Source of the DNA: Paenibacillus sp. GM2
Lineage (GTDB): Bacteria > Bacillota > Bacilli > Paenibacillales > Paenibacillaceae
Assembly: GCF_900069005.2 (NCBI RefSeq)
Contig: NZ_LN831272.1
Location: forward strand, 40,011-104,010
Reading direction: 5' to 3'
DNA: 64,000 nt
Shown piece after piece: positions 25,836-34,861 of the stretch. The first letter of the stretch is position 1, and each line of letters starts with the position of its first letter. The notes beneath the pieces were generated by a model. The model had not been told where the DNA came from. It saw only the letters and a list, made by a program, of their open reading frames with translations, and made no database searches. The translations under genes were made by a program, and so were the position numbers.

Positions 25836-27735
25836 TAGTTTGTGCGAGTTTATCTCCAATAGAAAGAGGCCGAAAATCTTCGATCGAGGCCTCTTTTATT
25901 TTTTTCAGCGATCCGAAATGCTTCAGCAACTGCTTGCGCCGCTTCTCGCCTACACCGGGAATCGCGTCTAGCTGAGATACGACCATCGATTTGGCCCGCT
26001 GCTCGCGGTGGAAAGAAATCGCGAAGCGGTGCACCTCATCCTGAATGCGCTGCAGCAAATAGAACTCCTGGCTATCCCGAGCCAGATTCACCGGTTCCGG
26101 CGGATCGCCGATCATAAGCTGGGCCGTCTTATGCTTCGTATCCTTCACGAGACCGCAGACGGGAATGAACAGTCCCAACTCATTCTCCAGCACATCCTTG
26201 GCCGCAGCCATCTGCCCCTTGCCGCCGTCCATAACGATTAGATCAGGAAGCGGCAGATTCTCTTTGAGCACGCGCTCATATCTGCGCCGCACCACCTCAC
26301 GCATCGTCTCCACATCATCAGGGCCCTGAACCGTACGAACCTTGTACTTGCGGTATTCCTTCTTGGCCGGCTTGCCATCGATAAATACGACCATCGCCGA
26401 TACCGGATTGGTTCCTTGAATATTCGAGTTATCGAACGCTTCGATCCGAGACAGCTCGTTCAAGCCGAGAGCAACGCCCAGATTCTCCGCCGCCCTGGAG
26501 GTTCGCTCCTCATCCCGCTCGATCAGACGGAATTTCTCATCCAACGCAACGCGGGCATTATCAAAGGCCATCTGCGTCATCTGACGCTTCAGTCCCCGTT
26601 TGGGAACCAGCGTCTTCACATTCAGCCAGTTCTGCAAAGCGGCTGCCCCACTTTCCGCATCAAGCAGCTCTCCGCCTTCATCATCCGAAGCCTCGCTAAC
26701 TGGCCCTTCGACGTCTTCGCCCGCCTGCTCCTCCCGCTGTCCCGGCTTCATATCTGGCAGCAGAATCTCCTGTGGAAGCGCAGGATTGTCGCTATAATAT
26801 TGTGTTACGTAGGACAAGAAGTCACCATAGGCCTCCCCATAGAACGGAAATACCGAGGCATGCCGTTCGATCATTTTCCCTTGTCTTACATATAGAATCT
26901 GTACACACATCCAGCCCTTATCAACGGCAAAGCCAAATACATCACGATTTCTCGCATCATTCATCGTAATCTTTTGCTTCTCCATCAGAGCGTCTATGCT
27001 TCTGATCTGATCCCGCAGCTCCTTTGCCCGCTCGAAGTACAGCTCCTCTGCCGCTTCCTCCATCTTGCGCTGAAACTCTTGCTTGATCTCCTCATGCCCG
27101 CCATTCAGGAAGGATACGATCTCCTGAATCATCTCGTCATAGGTTTCTTGCGGCACTTCCTTGACACAGGGCGCCAAGCATTGGCCCATATGATAATACA
27201 GACAAACCTCCTTCGGCATCACATTGCACTTGCGCAGCGGGTACATCCGATCGAGCAGCTTCTTCGTTTGTTGTGCTGCATAAGCGTTCGGATAGGGTCC
27301 AAAATACTTAGCCTTATCCTTAAGGATCTTCCGCGTGACTTCCAGCCGCGGATGACGTTCATTTGTAATTTTGATATATGGATAGGTCTTATCATCTTTC
27401 AACAATACGTTATATCGGGGAGAATGCTTCTTGATCAGATTGCACTCCAGAATAAGAGCCTCCATATTGCTGCCGGTAACGATATATTCGAAATCGCGAA
27501 TCTCCGAGACGAGCCGTTGAGTTTTCCCGTCATGACTGCCAGTGAAGTAGGAGCGCACACGATTCTTCAGGATTTTGGCCTTTCCGACATAAATAATCGT
27601 GCCGTTCTTGTTCTTCATCAAATAACAGCCCGGCAGATCCGGCAGCAGCGCAAGCTTGTGACGGATCGCTTCCATCGCCTGCTCCTTCTCCCGCATTTCC
27701 TTGGCATAGGTATCCGAATGATGGCTATTGCTCAT
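25801..27735 (-). CDS. uvrC: Excinuclease ABC subunit C
   Basis: A 644-residue UvrC. In order: the N-terminal GIY-YIG nuclease (from about residue 32, with [18 protein letters not shown]), the Cys-rich region ([21 protein letters not shown]), a UVR domain that binds UvrB (about 215-250), the RNase H-like endonuclease with [11 protein letters not shown] and VMDGGKGQ, and C-terminal helix-hairpin-helix motifs ([20 protein letters not shown]). It makes both incisions in nucleotide excision repair. An acidic insert of about 40 residues at 335-375 (with [19 protein letters not shown]) is longer than in B. subtilis. Confidence 0.95.
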   Translation of the reverse strand: MSNSHHSDTYAKEMREKEQAMEAIRHKLALLPDLPGCYLMKNKNGTIIYVGKAKILKNRVRSYFTGSHDGKTQRLVSEIRDFEYIVTGSNMEALILECNLIKKHSPRYNVLLKDDKTYPYIKITNERHPRLEVTRKILKDKAKYFGPYPNAYAAQQTKKLLDRMYPLRKCNVMPKEVCLYYHMGQCLAPCVKEVPQETYDEMIQEIVSFLNGGHEEIKQEFQRKMEEAAEELYFERAKELRDQIRSIDALMEKQKITMNDARNRDVFGFAVDKGWMCVQILYVRQGKMIERHASVFPFYGEAYGDFLSYVTQYYSDNPALPQEILLPDMKPGQREEQAGEDVEGPVSEASDDEGGELLDAESGAAALQNWLNVKTLVPKRGLKRQMTQMAFDNARVALDEKFRLIERDEERTSRAAENLGVALGLNELSRIEAFDNSNIQGTNPVSAMVVFIDGKPAKKEYRKYKVRTVQGPDDVETMREVVRRRYERVLKENLPLPDLIVMDGGKGQMAAAKDVLENELGLFIPVCGLVKDTKHKTAQLMIGDPPEPVNLARDSQEFYLLQRIQDEVHRFAISFHREQRAKSMVVSQLDAIPGVGEKRRKQLLKHFGSLKKIKEASIEDFRPLSIGDKLAQTIMDSLRDEESE

Positions 27736-27776
27736 TGTCCTCTCCCCCTCTCACTACATGATGCTGTTCTGCACAG

Positions 27777-27803
27777 AAAACGCCCCCGGGCATGCCGGAG
27801 GCG
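27777..27803 (-). terminator. Terminator of trxA
   Basis: Minus-strand stem CGCCTCCGG / CCGGGGGCG with a 5-nt loop followed by TTTT, 32 nt past the trxA stop codon. Confidence 0.75.
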
Positions 27804-27834
27804 TAGTTGTAGCACTCTAAATCAGCTGGCCAAA

Positions 27835-28149
27835 TTAATGTTTGGCAATCATGTTTTTCAGCGCATCTTTGGAGTTCAAGCCAACAACCTTATCGACAGG
27901 TTGGCCGTCTTTGAACAAGATCAGAGTTGGGATACTCATTACGCCAAAACGGGATGCGGATTCAGGGTTCTCGTCCACATTTACCTTTGCGATTTTAACC
28001 GAATCCCCCAAATCACCAGACAATTCTTCCAAAATTGGCGCTATCATTTTGCAAGGACCACACCAAGGCGCCCAAAAGTCGACCAGAACGGTACCCGTAC
28101 TTTCGACTTCACTGTTAAAAGATTGATCGGAAACATTTACTATTGCCAT
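27835..28149 (-). CDS. trxA: Thioredoxin
   Basis: A 104-residue classical thioredoxin. The active site is FWAPWCGPCK (Cys30 and Cys33), the buried Asp is in VDFWAPW, and the cis-Pro is in SIPTLILF. It keeps cytoplasmic proteins reduced and supplies electrons to ribonucleotide reductase and peroxiredoxins. The start at 28149 follows AAGGAGGAG; 18 in-frame codons upstream are not translated. It stands alone with its own terminator. A second thioredoxin-like gene lies at 62253. Confidence 0.95.
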   Translation of the reverse strand: MAIVNVSDQSFNSEVESTGTVLVDFWAPWCGPCKMIAPILEELSGDLGDSVKIAKVNVDENPESASRFGVMSIPTLILFKDGQPVDKVVGLNSKDALKNMIAKH

Positions 28150-28307
28150 GATATCTCCTCCTTGTATGTTACTGGAATGCCTGTATGAAGCCAGCCACAG
28201 CATTCCCTAACTAATCAGTAATGGTATAGTAGCGCCCTATGTTGACGCTATGGATTACATTATAACATAACTTTTTAGTAAATGGGAATTCGCGTTCAGG
28301 CATCATC

Positions 28308-28337
28308 TTTACAAACTTAAAAGCGATTGGTTATACT
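28308..28337 (+). promoter_or_regulatory. Sigma-A type promoter candidate for the small membrane peptide
   Basis: TTTACA (28308-28313), 18 bases, TATACT (28332-28337). It lies 80 nt upstream of the start codon at 28417. Confidence 0.4.
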
Positions 28338-28416
28338 AAGAATATCCAAATATCGATTTGTCTATGATGTTTTTAATTGACGCTACATAAAAGTTGTTTA
28401 AGGAGGCCTCGCCCGC

Positions 28417-28572
28417 ATGGATGCTAACCCGCATGTGAACGACCCGCGTCAGCATATCAATGAAGAGCCGCGCAATGATTTGTTCGATCTGATGAATGGT
28501 TTTTTCGGTATGCTCACCCTTATGGCCGTTATTTTCTTCGGCATGGTCATTTTGAAATTTATCGCCAGCTAG
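28417..28572 (+). CDS. 51-aa single-helix membrane peptide, YqzM-like
   Basis: A short gene with AAGGAGGCC ten bases before the ATG at 28417. The peptide has a polar N-terminus (MDANPHVNDPRQHINEEPRND) and one C-terminal membrane helix ending in VILKFIAS. The ND-x-DLM-GF start of the helix and the KFIAS end resemble the YqzM family of Bacillales. The peptide is longer than B. subtilis YqzM, which I recall at about 44 residues. YqzM has no established role. A hairpin at 28643-28687 follows. Confidence 0.55.
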   Translation: MDANPHVNDPRQHINEEPRNDLFDLMNGFFGMLTLMAVIFFGMVILKFIAS

Positions 28573-28642
28573 CCTAATCGCTGCTGCTGTCGGTCAAGGC
28601 AGTCCGGCCGATATTTTTCTAATCTACGCTTGGATAACACAC

Positions 28643-28687
28643 AGAAGACCTCGCAATCCTAGGTAAGGGTTGTTGCCGAGGTCTTCT
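28643..28687. terminator. Bidirectional terminator between YqzM-like and dnaI
   Basis: Perfect 11-bp stem AGAAGACCTCG / CGAGGTCTTCT around a 23-nt loop, between a plus-strand gene ending at 28572 and the convergent dnaI gene ending at 28733. T-runs are weak on both sides. Confidence 0.65.
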
Positions 28688-28732
28688 TTGCGTCTGTGGA
28701 TATATATGACCGATGATTCCCATTCATCCCAT

Positions 28733-29689
28733 CTAAGATCTCTTGCCGCGCTTATTGCTGCCAGTGACGGTCACCACATCTACGAATGGAGCGATCCGAT
28801 CCATCAGCCGCTGGCCTTTATGCCGTTCCTCCCCGTCCTTGCTTGTAAAGCTCAAATGCTGCTCCAGCGCTTCCAAGGAATAATTGGAGGTATAGAAGGT
28901 CGGCTTACGATTCATTCGAAAATTCAAGATCGAGCCCATGACATGATCGCGAACCCATGGGTTCAAATTCTCCGCCCCGATATCATCAAAGATGAGCAGG
29001 TCCGCCTGCTTCATCACTTCAACGGTCTCCTTCAGCTTCTGGGAATCCTGAAGCATCGACTTCAGGTCCTCTACAAATTCCGGCATATACACAATGACCC
29101 CGGAATATCCCGACTTCGCCAGCTTGTGCAGCAGATAGCACATCAAGAAGGTCTTGCCCGTTCCAAAGTTGCCTTCCAGATACAAACCGCGCGGTTGCAA
29201 ACCGCCCTCCTCTGTAGCGCTGATATAGCGAAGCACTTGGGTTACGGCAGGCGCACGGACACGATCCTTGGTGAGAATCTCGACTTCATCATAACCTTCC
29301 TGAAGGGCCCGCTCATCGACATAGAAGCTGCGGATCTTCTTCTGAATCGATAGCTCGTTCTCCCTTTGCAGTTGTTTCGAGCAAGGAACCTGGCGAGCGA
29401 CGATTTGCGGACCAAGCGTATTGTTCTCTACGGTTAATTTCGTGAAATGGCCGGGGAAATCATTAGGACATTGATCGAGCCCGGGACACTTGGCGCAATG
29501 ACGGCTGTCATTTACGTATTGATATAGCTTGGCCATATCTCGAATCAACTGCTCTTCGTCCAGTTCGGGATGCTTCGCGCGCAGTTCAAGTACAAGCGGA
29601 TCGTTCAACAGCTCCGCCTTAAGCTGCTCCGACCGCCTGAGCAGGTTGCTATTCTTCATTCCTGCCAGTATTTGACCGAGTGAATCCAT
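28733..29689 (-). CDS. dnaI: Primosomal helicase loader DnaI
   Basis: A 318-residue AAA+ loader. The N-terminal zinc module is visible (HCAKCPGLDQCPND, Cys65, Cys68, Cys74, and His81). The AAA+ core has Walker A GNFGTGKT (173-180), Walker B LLIFDDIG and a C-terminal arginine-finger region. DnaI loads the replicative helicase DnaC onto DNA, together with DnaB and DnaD. The gene lies 21 nt downstream of dnaB on the same strand, the standard Bacillales arrangement. Confidence 0.94.
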   Translation of the reverse strand: MDSLGQILAGMKNSNLLRRSEQLKAELLNDPLVLELRAKHPELDEEQLIRDMAKLYQYVNDSRHCAKCPGLDQCPNDFPGHFTKLTVENNTLGPQIVARQVPCSKQLQRENELSIQKKIRSFYVDERALQEGYDEVEILTKDRVRAPAVTQVLRYISATEEGGLQPRGLYLEGNFGTGKTFLMCYLLHKLAKSGYSGVIVYMPEFVEDLKSMLQDSQKLKETVEVMKQADLLIFDDIGAENLNPWVRDHVMGSILNFRMNRKPTFYTSNYSLEALEQHLSFTSKDGEERHKGQRLMDRIAPFVDVVTVTGSNKRGKRS

Positions 29690-29710
29690 GGCTTGCGTCC
29701 CCCTTCCCGA

Positions 29711-31231
29711 TTAAGCCTCATTGTTTCTGCCCGCCTGCATCCGTTCCGCAAGCTTCAGCATCTCCGCGAATTCCTCATCCGAGACGCCCTCCTCCTGGGT
29801 AGAGCTCGGCACAATAGGAATTTCCGGCTTGCTCTTGCCAGTGGCTTGACGCCCTTTGTAGGTGCGTCTGCGGCCCGCCCCATCTTGCGCCTCTAAGGTG
29901 GATTTGGCCTTGACCTTAGACTGCTCACGGATGTAGCCAACCGCCTTCTCATAAGTATTAATTTGCTTCATCAGCATATTGGAAGCAATCGCCTCCACAA
30001 AATTGCGATTAATCCGCTGCTCTGTATTGGAAGTTAGCAACGACATCAAGTAATGAATCAGAACATTGATGACTTCACCTGGCAATTTATAATTCAAATC
30101 GATCTTCGTAAAAATATCCAGCAAATTGTCAGGAACAGCTCCCGGGAAGAAAGTTCTCAAGAGGCGCGTATACGGCTCATTGCGGAGCATCATGTTGTAC
30201 TGATGAATATCGCATTTGTTAATGAATTGCTTGGGCACCTCCAAATAATATTCCATCTGTACCGGGAACTCTTCCAGCTGTTCCTCTTCTTCCCGAGCAG
30301 AAGCAATAGAGACAACCTTGGCGTAGGCCACTTCCCGTTCCTCGTTGCGCCGCTTGCCTTGACGGAAATGGAGATTCGCCCGATGCTGCAGCTCATCCAG
30401 CAGGATGCCTCCGCTTGGATCAAATACCCCATCCTCATCCAGCAGGCGGCAAAGATCCTGGACGCTTAAATCGAATTTCCGGGACACAAAATTAAGCACG
30501 CCCATCCCTTCCAGATTGAAGCGAAGCCCTTCGACATGAGAACGGTTTACCGAATCGCGCGGGAAGCGAAGAATAATATCCGCGTAGTTAATCCGCTCTT
30601 CTTCCGCATCAAGCGGGCCTCCGCTTTGCCGAGCCAGAGCTGTCTCGGCGATCGCCTGCTCCAGTTCGTAATCTATGGAATGAGTATTTAATTCAAAAAT
30701 ATCATAAAACGGAACCGTAATATTTTCTTTGTTATGAGACAAGCCGTACATATCCCCCGGTTCCTTGCTGAAGAACCGTTCACGCAAAGACAAGACGGCA
30801 AACTTCCCGATCTTGTCGCGCAGCAGCAGCGTCAAATGCTGAGTATTAAAAAATTCCGTTGGCGATAAAGGCGGCTGCAACTCGTATTCATACATATACT
30901 CATCGCTATCCGTCATATACATCCGGCTCGTCTGCAGTAGGCCGACTGCTTCCAATTTGGATGTCTGCTCTACGAGATAAGTGCGTCCCCTCTCGCTCGG
31001 ATCAATCCCCAAAGTCAAGAAAAGCACCCGCTGCTGCTCAACTCGTGAATAGCCGACCTGATCCTGAGGCACCTGCTCCACCAGGAGCCGATATAGTGAA
31101 ATGGCAAAAGCCCCGACCATAGGCTGATAGATTAGACTAAGCGTCTTCCCGTCAACAGGACTGAGACTGAAGTCACGATATACGCAGTAACGATGATTTT
31201 CAGTAAAATGCAGCATGTTGTTCATGCGCAC
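29711..31231 (-). CDS. dnaB: Replication initiation and membrane attachment protein DnaB (Bacillales type)
   Basis: A 506-residue protein with two DnaD/DnaB-type domains. The N-terminal winged helix begins HFTENHRYCVYRDFSLSP. The DDBH2 region carries YMMLRNEPYTRLLRTFFPGA-like residues followed by INRNFVEAIASNML. It is not the DnaB helicase of E. coli; in B. subtilis this DnaB is recruited to the membrane and the origin and helps DnaI load the helicase. The GTG start at 31231 is preferred (GGAAGGGG ten bases upstream); ATG 31225 is an alternative. A basic low-complexity section (VKAKSTLEAQDGAGRRRTYK) lies near the C-terminus. Confidence 0.9.
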   Translation of the reverse strand: MRMNNMLHFTENHRYCVYRDFSLSPVDGKTLSLIYQPMVGAFAISLYRLLVEQVPQDQVGYSRVEQQRVLFLTLGIDPSERGRTYLVEQTSKLEAVGLLQTSRMYMTDSDEYMYEYELQPPLSPTEFFNTQHLTLLLRDKIGKFAVLSLRERFFSKEPGDMYGLSHNKENITVPFYDIFELNTHSIDYELEQAIAETALARQSGGPLDAEEERINYADIILRFPRDSVNRSHVEGLRFNLEGMGVLNFVSRKFDLSVQDLCRLLDEDGVFDPSGGILLDELQHRANLHFRQGKRRNEEREVAYAKVVSIASAREEEEQLEEFPVQMEYYLEVPKQFINKCDIHQYNMMLRNEPYTRLLRTFFPGAVPDNLLDIFTKIDLNYKLPGEVINVLIHYLMSLLTSNTEQRINRNFVEAIASNMLMKQINTYEKAVGYIREQSKVKAKSTLEAQDGAGRRRTYKGRQATGKSKPEIPIVPSSTQEEGVSDEEFAEMLKLAERMQAGRNNEA

Positions 31232-31443
31232 GGCTTCATCGCCCCTTCCCACAATTAAATGGTCATACTCTATTGAAACGTCTTCTGAGGATCTGATTCG
31301 ATACGGAATTGATCATCCTCTGAACTTGTCCACGTTCGATCAATGTTTCTATATTCTATCACAAAATGATTCTACTTGAATCATTTAAACCTTACAAAAA
31401 TCATGCCATTTCCCTGGCAATAATTCTAAAAAATCGACAAAAC

Positions 31444-31484
31444 AAAGCCGATAACGCTTCAAACTGCAGCATTATCGGCTTTTT
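31444..31484. terminator. Terminator of yuiB
   Basis: Stem AAAGCCGATAA / TTATCGGCTTT with a 17-nt loop and T-rich flanks on both sides. It follows the yuiB stop codon (minus strand) and precedes dnaB. Confidence 0.8.
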
Positions 31485-31512
31485 CCCATCTGTTAAGTAT
31501 GAACCTGTAAAT

Positions 31513-31806
31513 CTAAAACATCTTATAACCGGCAAAACGCAGCTTGCGTATCGTCCATCCGCTCAGAATTGCTCCTGCCAGACCAGCCACAGCGGTCAAA
31601 TAATCAACGAGACGGAATGAGGACAAATAAAGCCCCAGACTCCTATCATGATCCCATAGCGTATATACAACTACCGGGACGATGATAATGACGAACACGT
31701 AAGCGGGGAACCATGTCGTTTTCATTAGCATATTAAGAATGAATCCGATCCCAAACATCATGACAAAAAACAATACCATCAATATCAATACGATGAGCCA
31801 TCCCAC
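31513..31806 (-). CDS. yuiB: YuiB-family small membrane protein
   Basis: A 97-residue membrane protein. It shares with B. subtilis YuiB the pattern FGIGFILNMLMKTTWFPA in the first half and GLAGAILSGWTIRKLRFAGYKMF-type sequence at the end (glycine-rich helix, then a basic tail ending YxMF). The GTG start at 31806 has AAGGGG eight bases upstream. In B. subtilis yuiB lies beside yuiA, yumB and yumC; here the ndh (yumB) and yumC homologues are within 3 kb, so local gene order is partly kept. Function is unknown. Confidence 0.72.
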   Translation of the reverse strand: MGWLIVLILMVLFFVMMFGIGFILNMLMKTTWFPAYVFVIIIVPVVVYTLWDHDRSLGLYLSSFRLVDYLTAVAGLAGAILSGWTIRKLRFAGYKMF

Positions 31807-32008
31807 GAACCTCACCCCTTATGTACACTATAACAAAGGTCACACTATTTATAACTAGTAGATAGTTTACTAAAAAAAATGTTGCAAAGCAATGAACTTT
31901 ACTTATTTTTATAACGTTTTCATTTGCTCCTGCCGATCATATTAGGATACAATGGTGACAGTGCATATACTTATGCCTACCTAATGATTATTTAGGAGTG
32001 ATCATAAA

Positions 32009-32755
32009 ATGAACGAAGCTGCATTAACCCTGGAAGGCTGGTATGCTCTCCATGATTTCCGCACCATGAACTGGACCGCCTGGAAAGAGACTGATGATGA
32101 AGAGCGTGCTGGCGCCCTGGAGGAGCTTCACACCTTTCTGCAGGAATGGGACTTATTAGAGCAATCCAAGACGGGCAGTACTGCCGTTTATTCTATCCTT
32201 GGACAAAAGGCTGATTTTGTATTCATGCACCTTCGCGACTCGCTTGAGGAGCTGAATGCTTTGGAGAATGCTTTTAATAAAACGACCTTTGCCGAATATA
32301 CAAACAAAGCCTATTCATATGTCAGTGTAGTAGAGCTTAGCAATTATCTCGCTTCCGGCGGAGGAGATCCCAAGGAGAACCCGGAAGTTATGGCCCGTTT
32401 GCAGCCTATTCTTCCTAAATCGAAGCATATCTGCTTCTATCCTATGAATAAAAAGCGGGATCTAGGCGATAACTGGTACATGCTCTCTATGGATGAGAGA
32501 CGCGCGATGATGCGAAGTCACGGTTTGATTGGACGCAGTTATGCCGGCAAGGTCAAGCAGATCATTTCCGGTTCCGTCGGTCTGGACGATTGGGAATGGG
32601 GAGTCACATTGTTTTCCGATGACCCGCTGCAGTTCAAGAAGCTTGTTTATGAGATGCGCTTTGATGAAGTAAGTGCTCGTTATGGTGAGTTCGGTTCCTT
32701 CTTTGTAGGTAATTTGTTAAATGAACAGTTGTTCGAAGACATGCTCAAAATCTAA
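32009..32755 (+). CDS. hemQ: Coproheme decarboxylase HemQ/ChdC
   Basis: A 248-residue protein of the chlorite-dismutase fold. It catalyses the last step of the coproporphyrin-dependent heme pathway, two oxidative decarboxylations of coproheme using hydrogen peroxide. The start [17 protein letters not shown], the catalytic Tyr in YPMNKKR (Tyr144) and the heme-ligand His in MRSHGLIGR (His171) fit HemQ of Gram-positives. The ATG follows TTAGGAGTG. A possible promoter is TTGCTC, 18 bases, TACAAT at about 31924-31953. A terminator follows. Confidence 0.92.
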   Translation: MNEAALTLEGWYALHDFRTMNWTAWKETDDEERAGALEELHTFLQEWDLLEQSKTGSTAVYSILGQKADFVFMHLRDSLEELNALENAFNKTTFAEYTNKAYSYVSVVELSNYLASGGGDPKENPEVMARLQPILPKSKHICFYPMNKKRDLGDNWYMLSMDERRAMMRSHGLIGRSYAGKVKQIISGSVGLDDWEWGVTLFSDDPLQFKKLVYEMRFDEVSARYGEFGSFFVGNLLNEQLFEDMLKI

Positions 32756-32781
32756 TAGAGACAGTCAAACAGTCTCCATTC

Positions 32782-32826
32782 AAAAAGAGCTATCCCTAGT
32801 CATGACTAAGGATAGCTCTTTTTTTC
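32782..32826 (+). terminator. Terminator of hemQ
   Basis: Stem AAAAGAGCTATCC / GGATAGCTCTTTT with a 15-nt inner part that itself pairs (CTAGTCATGACTAAG), ending in nine T residues. Confidence 0.9.
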
Positions 32827-32930
32827 TCTACGCTGCGTGTAACGAACACCACAAACGTTTATTAGGCAAAAACAACAGTTCTATATTTTATGGCCGACGT
32901 CATACGATTTGTGCTGCCTTGATTCTAAAA

Positions 32931-32973
32931 AGAGCTGTCCCATCTCGTCTTGAACGACTAATAGGACAACTCT
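32931..32973 (-). terminator. Terminator of the ndh operon
   Basis: Minus-strand stem AGAGTTGTCC / GGACAGCTCT (one G-T pair) with a further inner hairpin, followed by TTTTTAG. It lies 7 nt past the stop of the 86-aa gene. Confidence 0.8.
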
Positions 32974-32979
32974 ATCATA

Positions 32980-33240
32980 TTATTCTTCGCTATCTTCCTC
33001 TTCCTCAAGCCTGCGCAGCGATTCCAGAAATTCCGCAGTCGCCCGGTCGCGGTCCCTGCTCTTCTCCTTCAAGCGCTCTATGGCAGGCAGGATCAGAATA
33101 TCAACTTCTTTCTGGATCACATAGGATAAGTCATATTGCCCTTGCTTCTCCAGAAAGGAGCCGACCTCCATCAAGGCGTTATAACGATCCAGTTCCTCCC
33201 GGGTTAACAAACCTCTTACCTGCACGCTGCAATGTCTCAT
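32980..33240 (-). CDS. 86-aa protein of unknown function, coupled to ndh
   Basis: The ATG starts one base after the ndh stop codon (TAA-A-ATG), so translation is likely to be coupled. The protein is charged, predicted helical throughout (LTREELDRYNALMEVG ... ERLKEKSRDRDR) and ends in an acidic tail (LRRLEEEEDSEE). I do not recognise a family. It does not resemble YuiA, the small protein at this place in B. subtilis. The terminator downstream shows it closes the ndh operon. Confidence 0.65.
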   Translation of the reverse strand: MRHCSVQVRGLLTREELDRYNALMEVGSFLEKQGQYDLSYVIQKEVDILILPAIERLKEKSRDRDRATAEFLESLRRLEEEEDSEE

Positions 33241-33241
33241 T

Positions 33242-34435
33242 TTACAGGAATCTGCCTTTCTTCAGAACGAGCGGAATCCCGCCAATGGTAAACAAGTATC
33301 GGATATCCACCAGCTTCTTAATCTGAGCAGCGACCCAGCCTTTGTACTTCTTGCCGAACGCACTGGCCACCGCCTCGCCTTTGCCCAAGGAAGCCACCGT
33401 CCCCTTGTTGCTGAAGACGAATTTCTTCAGTTCCTTGTTACGGATCGAAGCCACAACATTTTGCGCACATGTTACCCCTTGCTGCATGGCAATTTGTGCG
33501 GTCGGCGGATATGGTCGCCCTTCCGGATTAAGCATAACGGAGTTATCGCCAATAATGAACACATGATCATAACCCGGTGCATGCAAGTATTCATCAACCA
33601 TCACCCGGCCTCTGGATGTCTCGAAGCCAGCGGCCTCGACCAGACGATTGCCGCGAATTCCCCCCGTCCATACGACGGTAGCGGAGCGGATTACTTCTCC
33701 ATTCGCCAGCACCACTCCATCTTCCATGCACTCTTTGATCGCGATGCCGATCTTGAATTGAACGCCCTTCTTCACCAGCACATTTTGGGCATATTCCACC
33801 AGTTCAGGATCAAACCCCGGCAAAATCGCTGGAGCAGCCTCCACATTATAAATATTAACGAGGCTAGGATCGACATCATATTCTTTGCACAGACGCGGGA
33901 TACGGTCAGCCAATTCGGCAACGAATTCAATGCCGCTGAAGCCGGCTCCGCCCACGACAAAATTGAGACGGTCAGTGCGGCTCTCGTCCAGCTTATATAG
34001 AGCGAATTGATACTCAATATGCTCGCGGATCAAGCGAACCGAATTAATGCTGCGAATCGTCATCGCAAATTCAGACAGCCCCGGAATGCCAAATGACTCA
34101 GGCTCCCCGCCAAGTGCAATGACGAGGTAATCAAAAGATAAAGTCCCATCCTGAAGAATCACCTTACGGTCTGATAGACGAATTTCTTTGACATTGGATT
34201 TAACCAGGTCTATTTTGAATTCATCGATTAACTTCGAAATGGACACCCGAGTATGCTCGATTGAATCCGTCCCGGCAGCTGGCATATGCAAATGCGTTGT
34301 GAAATAATGATAATCATGTCGATTAACCAAGGTTACATCTGCTTCATTATAATTCAGTTCCTTCTGCAGACGCTGCGCCGTTAAAATTCCGCCATATCCT
34401 GCACCGAGAATGACGATTTTAGGTATGGTACTCAT
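33242..34435 (-). CDS. ndh: Type II NADH dehydrogenase (YumB/Ndh)
   Basis: A 397-residue flavoprotein. FAD motif ILGAGYGG at residues 9-16 and the second Rossmann motif for NADH FVVGGAGFSGIEFVAE at mid-protein are visible, as are DYLVIALGG and the late FAD-binding block HVFIIGDNS. The C-terminal segment (VAAQIKKLVDIRYLFTIGGIPLVLKKGRFL, given by position only at 368-397) is the amphipathic membrane anchor. It passes electrons from NADH to menaquinone without pumping protons. The start at 34435 follows AAGGAGTAC. Confidence 0.9.
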   Translation of the reverse strand: MSTIPKIVILGAGYGGILTAQRLQKELNYNEADVTLVNRHDYHYFTTHLHMPAAGTDSIEHTRVSISKLIDEFKIDLVKSNVKEIRLSDRKVILQDGTLSFDYLVIALGGEPESFGIPGLSEFAMTIRSINSVRLIREHIEYQFALYKLDESRTDRLNFVVGGAGFSGIEFVAELADRIPRLCKEYDVDPSLVNIYNVEAAPAILPGFDPELVEYAQNVLVKKGVQFKIGIAIKECMEDGVVLANGEVIRSATVVWTGGIRGNRLVEAAGFETSRGRVMVDEYLHAPGYDHVFIIGDNSVMLNPEGRPYPPTAQIAMQQGVTCAQNVVASIRNKELKKFVFSNKGTVASLGKGEAVASAFGKKYKGWVAAQIKKLVDIRYLFTIGGIPLVLKKGRFL

Positions 34436-34861
34436 CTCTAGTACTCCTTCCAGTCTCAAACACTCTATTTTTGTATTTTTTTCTATCCGGATCCTATTTT
34501 AATGTGAAAATAACCACATAAAAAAATAATAACCAGTTTGTATATTAGTCAATCATGAAGTTTATGATATTTCTCACAAATATTGTAACCCTTATAACCA
34601 TTTTAAAGCAAAAAAATGACAGTGTAAAATTTTCAAATGTGCTTTTTTCGTCACAAATTTAAGTGCATACAATTTGAATAATATCGACTTTTGTATAAAA
34701 GATCAAGTCTTATTTTACGCCACTTGCGGGCATTTCTAGGGTCGCATAAATTGGAAATTCGACAAATATCGCGTTAGCTTTGCAAGACCACAGCGGGAGA
34801 TTATAATAAAGTAGAAATGACAATATAAAAACTTCATGAAATGATCTGGAGGTGTAAGTCT
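34436..34861. promoter_or_regulatory. Divergent AT-rich promoter region of ndh and yumC
   Basis: 426 bases with no gene. A plausible sigma-A promoter for yumC is TTGCAA (34780-34785), 16 bases, TATAAT (34802-34807), 54 nt before its start. On the minus strand TTGACT (34547-34552) with an AT-rich -10 region 17-18 bases further on is a weaker candidate for ndh. No riboswitch core or clear Rex site was found. Confidence 0.45.

Noticed and set aside
26974..28188. 404-codon plus-strand frame opposite uvrC and trxA
   Set aside because: Antisense shadow of two clearly conserved genes; its product shows no known domain.
34436..34861. Rex or riboswitch site upstream of ndh and yumC
   Set aside because: Only half-sites such as TTTGTGA are seen; no complete TTGTGA-N6-TCACAA palindrome and no aptamer core.
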